DNA from: Shinella lacus
Lineage (GTDB): Bacteria; Pseudomonadota; Alphaproteobacteria; Rhizobiales; Rhizobiaceae
Reading direction: 5' to 3'
NCBI RefSeq assembly: GCF_010994755.1
Contig: NZ_WHSB02000002.1
Span: 186,001-250,000, forward strand
DNA length: 64,000 bases
A model generated the notes under the pieces. That model was not told where the DNA came from and ran no database searches. It was given only the letters and a program-made list of their open reading frames with translations. Below are positions 56,818-64,000 of this stretch, one piece after another. Both the position numbers and the translations under genes were made by a program. Each line of letters begins with the position of its first letter. Positions within the stretch are counted from its first letter, which is position 1.

Positions 56818-57677
56818 TGTCAACGCCCATTCTCCCCTCGGATCGCCTGCGGGTCTTCTTCGACGGCATCTGGAGCGAGCCAAGGCTCAGCCATCCGGAA
56901 GGCGTCGCCATCGGGCCGGACCGGTGGATCTGGTGCGGCAACCAAGACGGCGATATTTGCCGTATCGCCCCGGACGGCGGCCGCATCGAGCGTGTCGCTG
57001 GAACCGGCGGTTTCATCCTCGGCCTTGCCTTCGACGGCGACCGGGCGCTCTATGCCTGCGACCTGAAACACGCGGCCGTGTTTCGGCTGGATCTCGTGAC
57101 CGGCGCGCTTGCGCGGCTCGAAGCAGCGGGACTGCGCATTCCCAACTACCCCATCATCGATCGGCGCCGGGGCCGGCTCCTCGTTTCGGACAGCCATGAT
57201 TCCGCGAAACCCGGGCCGGGCATATGGTCCTTCGACCTCTCCGGTGGAGAAGGTCGGCTCTGGTGCTGCGCCGATTTCACCTTCGCCAATGGGCTTGCCA
57301 TGCGGCCCGGCGAAAACGCGCTCTATGTCTGCGAGACCTTCGCGCAACGGGTATCGCGTCTTGAGATCGAAGCGGATGGCGCCGCCGGTGCCATCCGCCC
57401 TTTCGTTACCGATCTGCCCGGCTATCCGGACGGCGTGGCCTTTGACGGCGAAGGCAATCTGCTGATCTCTCTTTACGAACCTTCGCGCATCCTGCGCATC
57501 GACAGTGCGGGAAACGTGCGCGTGCTTGCCGAAGACCCGACGGCGCATGTGCTCTGCCATCCGACGAACATTGCCTTCGACGGCACGACACTCTTTGCCG
57601 CCAATATCGGCCGCTGGCACATCGCGGCCATCGAGTGTGATGTCGGGGCACCGCCGCTCTGGAGGGAAACACTATGA
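56817..57677 (+). CDS. SMP-30/gluconolactonase family lactonase
   Basis: 286 residues, six-bladed propeller. Metal ligands visible: Glu28 (HPEGVA), Asn158 (FANGLAM) and Asp205 (YPDGVAF), as in SMP-30/LRE gluconolactonases, which open sugar lactones. No signal peptide, so cytoplasmic. Its stop overlaps the next start (ATGA). Confidence 0.92.
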   Translation: MSTPILPSDRLRVFFDGIWSEPRLSHPEGVAIGPDRWIWCGNQDGDICRIAPDGGRIERVAGTGGFILGLAFDGDRALYACDLKHAAVFRLDLVTGALARLEAAGLRIPNYPIIDRRRGRLLVSDSHDSAKPGPGIWSFDLSGGEGRLWCCADFTFANGLAMRPGENALYVCETFAQRVSRLEIEADGAAGAIRPFVTDLPGYPDGVAFDGEGNLLISLYEPSRILRIDSAGNVRVLAEDPTAHVLCHPTNIAFDGTTLFAANIGRWHIAAIECDVGAPPLWRETL

Positions 57678-58810
57678 CCTTCATCGGCCTGACCTGGGAC
57701 CATCCGCGCGGCTACAATGCGCTCGCCGAGACCGCGCGCCGCGTGAATACGGGCCGCACGAAACCATTGATCCACTGGAAAAAGCAGCCGCTCGAAGGCT
57801 TTGAAAGCGCGTCGATTCGCGAACTTGCCGAAAACAACGATCTATTGGTGATGGATCATCCGCATATCGGCGAGGCTTTTGCGGAAGGGTGCTTCATGCC
57901 TCTAGAAGACCTCTATTCCGCCGAGCAGTTGCAGGCTTGGCAGCAGGAGAGCGTCGGCCCCTCGGCCGAAAGCTATCGCTGGGACGGCAGGACCTGGGCC
58001 TTGCCGCTGGATGTCGCGACGCAGGTCACGGCGCGCCGCACCGACCGAATCGCCAGGCCTCCCCAGAGTTGGGACGAAGTCACGACGTTGGCAAAGCGCC
58101 AGCCGGTGGCGCAATCGCTCGCCGGGCCTCATGCGGTGCTGAGCCTGATCTCGATGGTGGCGGGTGCCGGCGGTCGTGTTGGCGGGGAGGATTTCGTGTC
58201 CGACGCCAAAGGTGCCGCCGCGCTTGAAATCATGCACCGCCTTTATGCCCGCCGCCCGCCCGGCAGCGAGGATCTCAATCCCATCGGTCTTCTCGAAAGC
58301 ATGGCGCGAAGCGACGATATTGCGCTCGTGCCGCTGGTCTTCGGTTACGTCACCTATGCCGCGCTGGGCCATGCGCCCCATACGATCGGGTTTTCGGACA
58401 CGATCCGCATGTCCGGGGGAAAGGGCGGCGTAATAGGGGGCACGGGCATCGCCTTTTCGCGCCGGTGCCGACCGACGCCGGAGCTTCTCGCCCATATCGC
58501 ATCGTTGCTCTCGGTGCCGACGCAGGTCGAAACCTTACCCGCTTTCGGCGGCCAGCCGTCCGCGCGCGCCGCGTGGCAAGACGCGGCGGTCAACGCGGTC
58601 TGGGGTGATTTCTACCGCAACACGCTGGCCACAGCGGAAACCGCGCTGCTGCGCCCTCGTTTCGACGGTTACATCGCTTTCCAGACAGCGGCGGCGGAAC
58701 GGATCCGCAGCGCGCTGGAACGCCGGGAAGAGCCGGAAACCACTCTTGCCATCCTTCGCACCCTTTGGTTCCGCGCGCGCCATGCCGCACGCGGGCTGCT
58801 CGATACCTGA
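57674..58810 (+). CDS. Substrate-binding-protein-like cytosolic protein
   Basis: 378 residues. The two-lobed family-1 solute-binding fold is suggested by GLTWDHPRGYNALAETARR, LLVMDHPHIGEAF and WALPLDVATQV, yet there is no signal peptide or lipobox: the chain starts MTFIGLT. It sits between a lactonase and a CoA transferase and overlaps the lactonase stop. As far as I recall, homologues with conserved WDHPRG and DHPH motifs occur next to CoA transferases elsewhere, but no function is established. It may bind a cytosolic intermediate. Confidence 0.82.
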   Translation: MTFIGLTWDHPRGYNALAETARRVNTGRTKPLIHWKKQPLEGFESASIRELAENNDLLVMDHPHIGEAFAEGCFMPLEDLYSAEQLQAWQQESVGPSAESYRWDGRTWALPLDVATQVTARRTDRIARPPQSWDEVTTLAKRQPVAQSLAGPHAVLSLISMVAGAGGRVGGEDFVSDAKGAAALEIMHRLYARRPPGSEDLNPIGLLESMARSDDIALVPLVFGYVTYAALGHAPHTIGFSDTIRMSGGKGGVIGGTGIAFSRRCRPTPELLAHIASLLSVPTQVETLPAFGGQPSARAAWQDAAVNAVWGDFYRNTLATAETALLRPRFDGYIAFQTAAAERIRSALERREEPETTLAILRTLWFRARHAARGLLDT

Positions 58811-58822
58811 AAGGCTTTCCCG

Positions 58823-60052
58823 ATGACCGAACCACAAACCGACACTCCCGCGGCCTTGGCGGGCATTCGCATCCTCGATTTTTCGCATCTGCTGCAAGGC
58901 CCGTTCGCTACGCAGCTCCTGGCGGATATGGGGGCGGATGTCATCAAGATCGAGCGCCCCGGCAAGGGTGATCTCTTCCGCTCGCTCACCTTCCGCAACA
59001 AGTGGGTCGGCGGCAGCGAGAGCCCGAATTTCCTCGCCTGGAACCGCAACAAGCGCTCGATCGCACTGAACCTCAAGGCGCCGGAGGTGAAGGCCGTTCT
59101 CATGGAGATGGCGAAGAGCGCCGACATCGTCGTGCAGAATTTCCGGCCCGGCGTGATGAAGGCGATGGGGTACGGCTACGAGGATTTTCGCGCCGTCAAT
59201 CCGCGCATCATCTATTGCTCCGGGTCCGGCTATGGCGAAGACGGTCCCTATGTCGACCGGCCCGGCCAGGACATGCTGGTGCAGGGCCTCACCGGCATCA
59301 TGGCGGCGACCGGGCAGGCCGATGCACCGCCAACGCCCGTCGGGGCGGGCTTTTCCGATCAGGTCGGCGCGATGAATATGGTCTACGGCATCCTTTCGGC
59401 ACTCTACTGGCGCGAAAAGTCGGGGCTCGGGCAGGAGGTCAAAGTGAACCTTCTCGCCGGCATGCTGGCGCACCAGAACCAGGAAATGGTCATGGCACTG
59501 AACTTCAATGAGGATTTTCAACGCCCCCGCTCGGGCATCGGCCACCCCGGCATGGACGCGCCGTTTGGCACCTATCCGACCAAGGACGGCTGGGTGACGA
59601 TCGCTATGAGCCCCTACAGCACCCTAGTCGGCGTCCTCGGCAATGACGATCTGCTCGTCTACGACGACCCGCAAAAGCTCTTTGCGCAGCGAGACGAGAT
59701 TTGGCGCGCGCTTGCGGCAGAGACGGGGAAATGGACGAGTTCCGCGCTGCTGGAGGCCTTGCTCAATGCCGATATCTGGTGCGGAGAGGTGAAATCCCAC
59801 CTGCAGGCCGCGGAAGACCCGCAGGTGCGCCACATGGAACTGGTGACCAGCTACGAGCATCCGCGCGCCGGCACGGTGAAGGTCGTCGCGCCTGCCGTGC
59901 GCCATTCGGAAACGCCCGCCACGATCCGGCGACCCGCACCGTTGGTCGGGCAGCATAGCCGCGAGATCCTGAGCGAGTTCGGCTACAGCCAGGATGAGAT
60001 CGAGGCGTGGTTGGCTTCGGGCGTCGTCTATGCCGACGAGGTTTCTGCATAA
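58823..60052 (+). CDS. CaiB/BaiF (class III) CoA transferase
   Basis: 409 residues. The N-terminal ILDFSHLLQGPFATQLLADMGADVIKIE and the catalytic Asp150 (GQDMLVQGLTG) are intact. Class III transferases move CoA between acyl groups, here presumably activating a carboxylate derived from the imported compound. Last gene of the operon; the convergent AsnC gene ends 15 bases downstream. Confidence 0.95.
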   Translation: MTEPQTDTPAALAGIRILDFSHLLQGPFATQLLADMGADVIKIERPGKGDLFRSLTFRNKWVGGSESPNFLAWNRNKRSIALNLKAPEVKAVLMEMAKSADIVVQNFRPGVMKAMGYGYEDFRAVNPRIIYCSGSGYGEDGPYVDRPGQDMLVQGLTGIMAATGQADAPPTPVGAGFSDQVGAMNMVYGILSALYWREKSGLGQEVKVNLLAGMLAHQNQEMVMALNFNEDFQRPRSGIGHPGMDAPFGTYPTKDGWVTIAMSPYSTLVGVLGNDDLLVYDDPQKLFAQRDEIWRALAAETGKWTSSALLEALLNADIWCGEVKSHLQAAEDPQVRHMELVTSYEHPRAGTVKVVAPAVRHSETPATIRRPAPLVGQHSREILSEFGYSQDEIEAWLASGVVYADEVSA

Positions 60053-60066
60053 TAGTAGCCTCCGGG

Positions 60067-60534
60067 CTAATAGCCCTCGACCGGGACGCCCAGGCCCACC
60101 TTCACGCGATCCATCGCAACGAAGGTGCGGAAGCGTTTGACGTTGTTGTTGCCGAAGAACAGGCGGCGGGTGAGGGCTTCGTAGTCGGCCATCGCCGGCA
60201 CGACGACGACGAGGATGAAGTCGGCTTCGCCGGTGACATAGTAGCACTGCTGGATTTCCGGGGCGGCGGCGAACTCCCGCTTGGCCGCCTCGATCTGTGC
60301 CGCCGTTTCGCTGATCACCTCCACCTCCACGAAGATGGTAATGGATTGCCCGAGGGCGACCGGATCGACGACCGCGACATTCGCCCGGATGACGCCCTCT
60401 TCTGTCATGCGTTTTATGCGGCGCTGGACGGCCGGTGCGGAGAGATTGACGGCCTCGCCGATGGTGCGCTGCGGCGTCGTGTTGTCCTTTTGCAGGATCG
60501 CGAGGATTTTTCGGTCGAAGGCATCAAGGCGCAC
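60067..60534 (-). CDS. Lrp/AsnC family transcriptional regulator
   Basis: 155 residues from a GTG at 60534 (RLDAFDRKIL) with GGAG upstream; an ATG at 60591 would extend it by 19 residues. N-terminal helix-turn-helix (TIGEAVNLSAPAVQRRIKRM), then the RAM ligand-binding domain (about 70-150). It is divergent from the diaminopropionate ammonia-lyase gene across 107 bases and so is probably its substrate-responsive activator. Confidence 0.92.
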   Translation of the reverse strand: MRLDAFDRKILAILQKDNTTPQRTIGEAVNLSAPAVQRRIKRMTEEGVIRANVAVVDPVALGQSITIFVEVEVISETAAQIEAAKREFAAAPEIQQCYYVTGEADFILVVVVPAMADYEALTRRLFFGNNNVKRFRTFVAMDRVKVGLGVPVEGY

Positions 60535-60641
60535 GAATGGGTCTCCGGACGAAACAAACTTGCAAAACAGAGGCCGAATATCAGCGCTCATTTCGGTGTG
60601 GTTGCAATATCTTTCAGCAGCCACATCGAAGGAGGCCGCCC

Positions 60642-61853
60642 ATGTTTCTCAAGAATTCCCATGTCGACTATCGCGCTCCGCTCGATCCACGCGATGCCGA
60701 GACCCTCGGCGTCGCCGCCGCGGCAGAGGTCGAACGCTATCTCTCCTTCCGTGACAACCACGTGGAGACGCCGCTTGTCGCGCTGCCAGGGCTGGCGGAA
60801 AAACTCGGTGTTGGCGCGGTCCACATCAAGGATGAGGGGCACCGTCTCGGGCTCGGCAGCTTCAAGGCACTCGGCGGGGCCTATGCGGTGATCCGGCTCG
60901 TGCTGGAGGAGGCCGGCAGGCGGCTCGACCGGGTCATCGACATATCCGAGCTTCATGCGCCGGAGGTGCAGGCCGTCGCGCGCAGCATGACGGTCGCTTG
61001 CGCCACGGATGGCAATCACGGCCGTTCGGTCGCGCAGGGCGCTGAGCTCGTGGGCGCACGCGCGGCGATCTTCGTGCATTCAGGCGTTAGCGATGAGCGG
61101 GTGGCCGCCATTGCCCGCTTCGGTGCGGAGATGGTCCGCGTCGAGGGCACCTATGACGATTCTGTCCGCGAGGCGGCGCGCGTGGCGGCCGAGAGGGACT
61201 GGACGATCGTCTCGGACACGTCCTGGCCGGGCTATGAACGCATCCCCGGACTGGTGATGCAGGGCTACACCGCGCTCGTTCGCGAGGCGCTGCGGAAACT
61301 GCCGGAGCTTCCGACCCATGTCTTCATCCAGTCGGGCGTGGGCGGCATCGCCGCTGCCGTTGCCGGCCACCTCGCGCTCGAATTCGGCGAAGCCCGCCCT
61401 GTCTTCACCGTCGTCGATCCGGCCCGCGCCGCCTGCCTCTTCGAGACGGCGCGGGCTGGCCATCCGGTGACGATCGCGCATGGTGCGCCGACTGTCATGG
61501 CTATGCTCGAATGTTACGAGCCGTCGCTCATCGCATGGCGTGTCCTGTCGCGCGTCGCGGATGCCTTCATGACCGTCGACGAGGAGGACGCGGTCGCGGT
61601 GATGCGGCAGCTCGCCAATCCGGTGGCCGGCGATCCCGCCATCGTTGCGGGCGAAAGCGGCGGTGTCGGGCTTGCGGGCCTGATGCGTGCGATGGCCGAT
61701 CCGGCGGCCAAGGCTGCGCTGGGTATCGATGCCCGGTCGCGGATATTCCTCGTGAACACGGAGGGGGCCACGGACCCCGGAAAATACGCGGAAATCGTCG
61801 GGTTTTCGCCTGTGGTCGTCGCGGCGCGCAACAACAGAGGTGCCGGTGCATGA
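60642..61853 (+). CDS. dpaL: 2,3-diaminopropionate ammonia-lyase
   Basis: 403 residues from an ATG behind AAGGAGG. PLP enzyme that splits 2,3-diaminopropionate into pyruvate and two ammonia. The Schiff-base Lys75 lies in LGLGSFKALGG, the phosphate/PLP-binding DGNHGRSVAQ and the GVGGIAAAVAGH loop are present, and the length equals YgeX/DpaL. Its last bases overlap the hydrolase start (ATGA). Threonine-dehydratase relatives are less similar in the DGNHGR segment. Confidence 0.93.
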   Translation: MFLKNSHVDYRAPLDPRDAETLGVAAAAEVERYLSFRDNHVETPLVALPGLAEKLGVGAVHIKDEGHRLGLGSFKALGGAYAVIRLVLEEAGRRLDRVIDISELHAPEVQAVARSMTVACATDGNHGRSVAQGAELVGARAAIFVHSGVSDERVAAIARFGAEMVRVEGTYDDSVREAARVAAERDWTIVSDTSWPGYERIPGLVMQGYTALVREALRKLPELPTHVFIQSGVGGIAAAVAGHLALEFGEARPVFTVVDPARAACLFETARAGHPVTIAHGAPTVMAMLECYEPSLIAWRVLSRVADAFMTVDEEDAVAVMRQLANPVAGDPAIVAGESGGVGLAGLMRAMADPAAKAALGIDARSRIFLVNTEGATDPGKYAEIVGFSPVVVAARNNRGAGA

Positions 61854-63097
61854 GCCATCCATCGATCAACGCGGCGCGGCTTCTCGGGCGTATCCGAACC
61901 CTCGGCTCCATCGGTCGTGATGGCGAAGACCGGCTTGTTCGCCTCGCCGCGTCCGATACGGAAAAGCTCGGGCGCGACCAGTTCGTGGCTTGGCTGGAGG
62001 GAGCCGGACTCGCCGTCGCCGTGGACCGCATGGGCAACATTTTTGGCATCTGGCGGCCGGAAGGTCTGGACGATGCGGCGCCGCTGATGCTCGGCTCGCA
62101 TATCGACACGGTCATCGATGCCGGCATCTATGACGGATGTTACGGCGTTCTTGCGGGGCTGGAGGTGATCGAGACCTTGAAAGCCGAGGGTTTTCGGCCA
62201 TCGCGCCCGGTGGTTGTCGCCGCTTTTACCAACGAGGAAGGTGTGCGTTACGCGCCCGACATGATGGGCTCGCTGGTCTATGCGGGCGGGCTCGATGTCG
62301 ATGCGGCGCTTGCATCGGTCGGGACGGATGGAACGGTGCTCGGCGACGAACTCGCCCGCATCGGCTACGCCGGCGACTATGAACCCGGCTTCCTGAGGCC
62401 GCAGGCCTATCTCGAACTGCACATAGAACAAGGCCCCGCGCTGGAGCGCGAGAGCATCTCGATCGGTGCGGTCGAGAACCTGCAGGGGATTTCCTGGCAG
62501 CGGGTGACGATCGACGGCGACGCCAATCATGCCGGCACCACGCCGATGTCGATGCGCCGGGATGCCGGCCATGCGGCCGCACGCGTCGTCACCTTCCTGC
62601 GGGAGCGCGCGGTGGCCGCCAACACGCCAACAGTCGCCACGGTCGGCTGCATGCGCTTCGAGCCCAACGCCATCAACGTCATCCCGTCGCGCGCGACCTT
62701 CACGGTCGACCTGCGCGATCCGGACGAGGGGCGCCTGACGCAGGAGGAGGCGGCCCTTGCCGCATTCCTCGACGTTTTGGCGATGGAAGAGCGGTTTTCG
62801 GTTTCCGTCGAGCGGCTGGCCCGGTTCGAACCGGTCACGTTCGACCGGGGGATTGTCGAGCACATCGAGGCAGCGGCCGGAGAGCGCGGTCTTTCCTGCA
62901 AACGCATGACATCCGGCGCCGGCCACGATGCGCAGATGATCGCCCGCATCGCGCCCGCCGCGATGATCTTCGTGCCGAGCGCCGGTGGCATTAGCCACAA
63001 TCCGAAGGAATATACCGCGGACGACGACCTTGTTGCCGGGGCCAACATCCTGCTCGATGTCGTTCGCCGCCTGGCCGCTGAAGGAGAAACGGCATGA
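61850..63097 (+). CDS. Zn-dependent amidase (N-carbamoyl-L-amino acid hydrolase / allantoate amidohydrolase type)
   Basis: 415 residues. M20/M28-like di-metal site: GSHIDTV (His, Asp), the Glu pair in TNEEGVRY, HIEQGP (His), and a C-terminal His in SGAGHDAQM. This group removes carbamoyl or ureido groups from amino acids. It overlaps dpaL by four bases and is followed directly by a second M20 enzyme. Confidence 0.92.
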   Translation: MSHPSINAARLLGRIRTLGSIGRDGEDRLVRLAASDTEKLGRDQFVAWLEGAGLAVAVDRMGNIFGIWRPEGLDDAAPLMLGSHIDTVIDAGIYDGCYGVLAGLEVIETLKAEGFRPSRPVVVAAFTNEEGVRYAPDMMGSLVYAGGLDVDAALASVGTDGTVLGDELARIGYAGDYEPGFLRPQAYLELHIEQGPALERESISIGAVENLQGISWQRVTIDGDANHAGTTPMSMRRDAGHAAARVVTFLRERAVAANTPTVATVGCMRFEPNAINVIPSRATFTVDLRDPDEGRLTQEEAALAAFLDVLAMEERFSVSVERLARFEPVTFDRGIVEHIEAAAGERGLSCKRMTSGAGHDAQMIARIAPAAMIFVPSAGGISHNPKEYTADDDLVAGANILLDVVRRLAAEGETA

Positions 63098-64000
63098 CCA
63101 TCGACAGGAAGGCGCTTCACGCCGAAATGACCGCATGGCGGCGAGACCTGCACGCCCATCCCGAATTCGGCTTCGAGGAGAAACGCACCGCGGCCTTCGT
63201 GGCGGCGAAGCTTCGCGAATTCGGCCTCGGCGAGGTTGTTGAAGGCGTCGGTGGCACGGGTGTCGTCGGAACGCTGAAGCGCGGGTCGGGCAATCGCGCC
63301 ATCGCGCTCAGGGCGGATATGGATGCGCTGAGGATTCCCGAGCAGGGTGACAAGGCCTATCGCTCGCGAAACCCCGGCGTCATGCATGCCTGCGGCCATG
63401 ATGGACACACGGTGATGCTGCTCGGCGCCGCGAAGATGCTGGCCGAGCAGGGCGGTTTCGATGGCACGGTCCGGTTCATCTTCCAGCCGGCAGAGGAATG
63501 GGGCAAGGGCGCACTCGCCATGCTCGACGATGGCCTCATGCAGCGGTTTCCCTTCGACGAGATCTACGGCATCCACAATATGCCGGGCCTGCCGGTCGGG
63601 CATTTCGAGACGCGGCCCGGCCCTTTCATGTCCGCGGAAGACAATTTCGAGATCGTGCTTCAAGGTGTGGGCGGCCACGCGGCGCGGCCGCACTGGGGCA
63701 ACGAGGTGCTCGTCGCGGCCTGCGCGCTGGTCACCAATCTGCAGACCATCGTCTCGCGCCGGCTGAGCCCGACGGATGTGGGTGTCGTCTCGGTCACGGA
63801 ACTCATCACCGACGGCACGCGCAACGCGCTGCCGGGCCTGGCGCGCGTGCTGGGCGATGCCCGCAGTTTTCGACCGGAGGTGAGCGCTTCCATCGAAAAG
63901 CAGATGCGCATCATCGCAGAGGGCACAGCGCTGGCGCACAACGTCACCGCGACGGTCACCTATACGAGGGAGTTCGTTCCGCTTTTGAACGATGCCGCAC
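63094..64000 (+). CDS. M20 family amidohydrolase (hippurate hydrolase/aminoacylase type), 3' truncated by window
   Basis: 302 codons are visible before the right edge. M20D features: RRDLHAHPEFGFEE, LRADMDAL, MHACGHDGH and QPAEEWGKGA, then a dimerisation domain beginning GVGGHAARPHWG. Enzymes of this group cleave N-acyl or N-benzoyl amino acids. It overlaps the previous stop (ATGA). The C-terminal part lies beyond 64000. Confidence 0.93.
   Translation, partial: MTIDRKALHAEMTAWRRDLHAHPEFGFEEKRTAAFVAAKLREFGLGEVVEGVGGTGVVGTLKRGSGNRAIALRADMDALRIPEQGDKAYRSRNPGVMHACGHDGHTVMLLGAAKMLAEQGGFDGTVRFIFQPAEEWGKGALAMLDDGLMQRFPFDEIYGIHNMPGLPVGHFETRPGPFMSAEDNFEIVLQGVGGHAARPHWGNEVLVAACALVTNLQTIVSRRLSPTDVGVVSVTELITDGTRNALPGLARVLGDARSFRPEVSASIEKQMRIIAEGTALAHNVTATVTYTREFVPLLNDAA

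Overview
The window reads as a chromosomal stretch of a Rhizobiales bacterium, most likely Rhizobiaceae (Rhizobium/Ensifer/Shinella-like); I cannot fix the genus. Reasons: high GC with strong third-position bias, a malic enzyme of the 770-residue rhizobial type, a giant coiled-coil growth-pole protein of the Agrobacterium GPR / Sinorhizobium RgsE type, CckA, a STAS-MlaE permease fusion, DUF2865 and Tim44-like proteins, and the folP-folB-folK order. No rRNA, tRNA, phage, transposase or CRISPR array was found.

Layout. 1-17.6 kb is housekeeping: a partial sulfatase-type phosphoglycerol transferase, NAD+ synthetase, a TolB-like protein, a CHASE4-GGDEF cyclase, a cobalamin riboswitch driving bluB, a DUF2865 protein, a PhyH oxygenase, an ABC-F ATPase, a GST/HxlR pair, malic enzyme, an LpxH-like phosphoesterase, an MFS carrier and a dipeptide epimerase. 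17.7-21.9 kb is an Mla-type lipid transport operon (STAS-MlaE, MlaF, MlaD, auxiliary lipoprotein). 22-31 kb holds a Tim44-like protein, the about 2200-residue GPR/RgsE homologue, an Hpt protein and a ferredoxin; the gpr/hpt intergenic region carries a perfect CtrA-type box. 31.3 kb (minus strand) has a probable small RNA with an anti-Shine-Dalgarno loop and a terminator. 31.6-45 kb contains a DUF922 protein, folate genes, YcjX/YcjF, a SixA-like phosphatase, a GGDEF-EAL protein, DksA, an orphan FliO-like protein, CckA and a VOC protein.

45.4-64 kb is the accessory-looking part. First comes a LysR regulator divergent from an AhpD-like / NmrA-like / cupin operon, with a nested inverted-repeat operator between them. 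Second is a tight ten-gene operon (50.15-60.05 kb) preceded by an unusual composite regulator. It combines a sugar-type ABC importer with CoA enzymes (CaiB/BaiF transferase, enoyl-CoA hydratase), an SDR, an SMP-30 lactonase, an unrecognised protein and a substrate-binding-like protein without a signal peptide. This looks like an uncharacterised CoA-dependent catabolic pathway. Third is an AsnC-controlled operon of 2,3-diaminopropionate ammonia-lyase plus two metallo-amidohydrolases, cut by the window end, which fits breakdown of N-substituted diaminopropionate (legume non-protein amino acids are candidates).

The strongest leads are the 50-60 kb CoA/ABC operon with its cytosolic binding-protein homologue and its regulator, whose binding domain appears permuted. 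Next are the diaminopropionate operon, the tandem-repeat growth-pole protein under a CtrA box, and the minus-strand small RNA.
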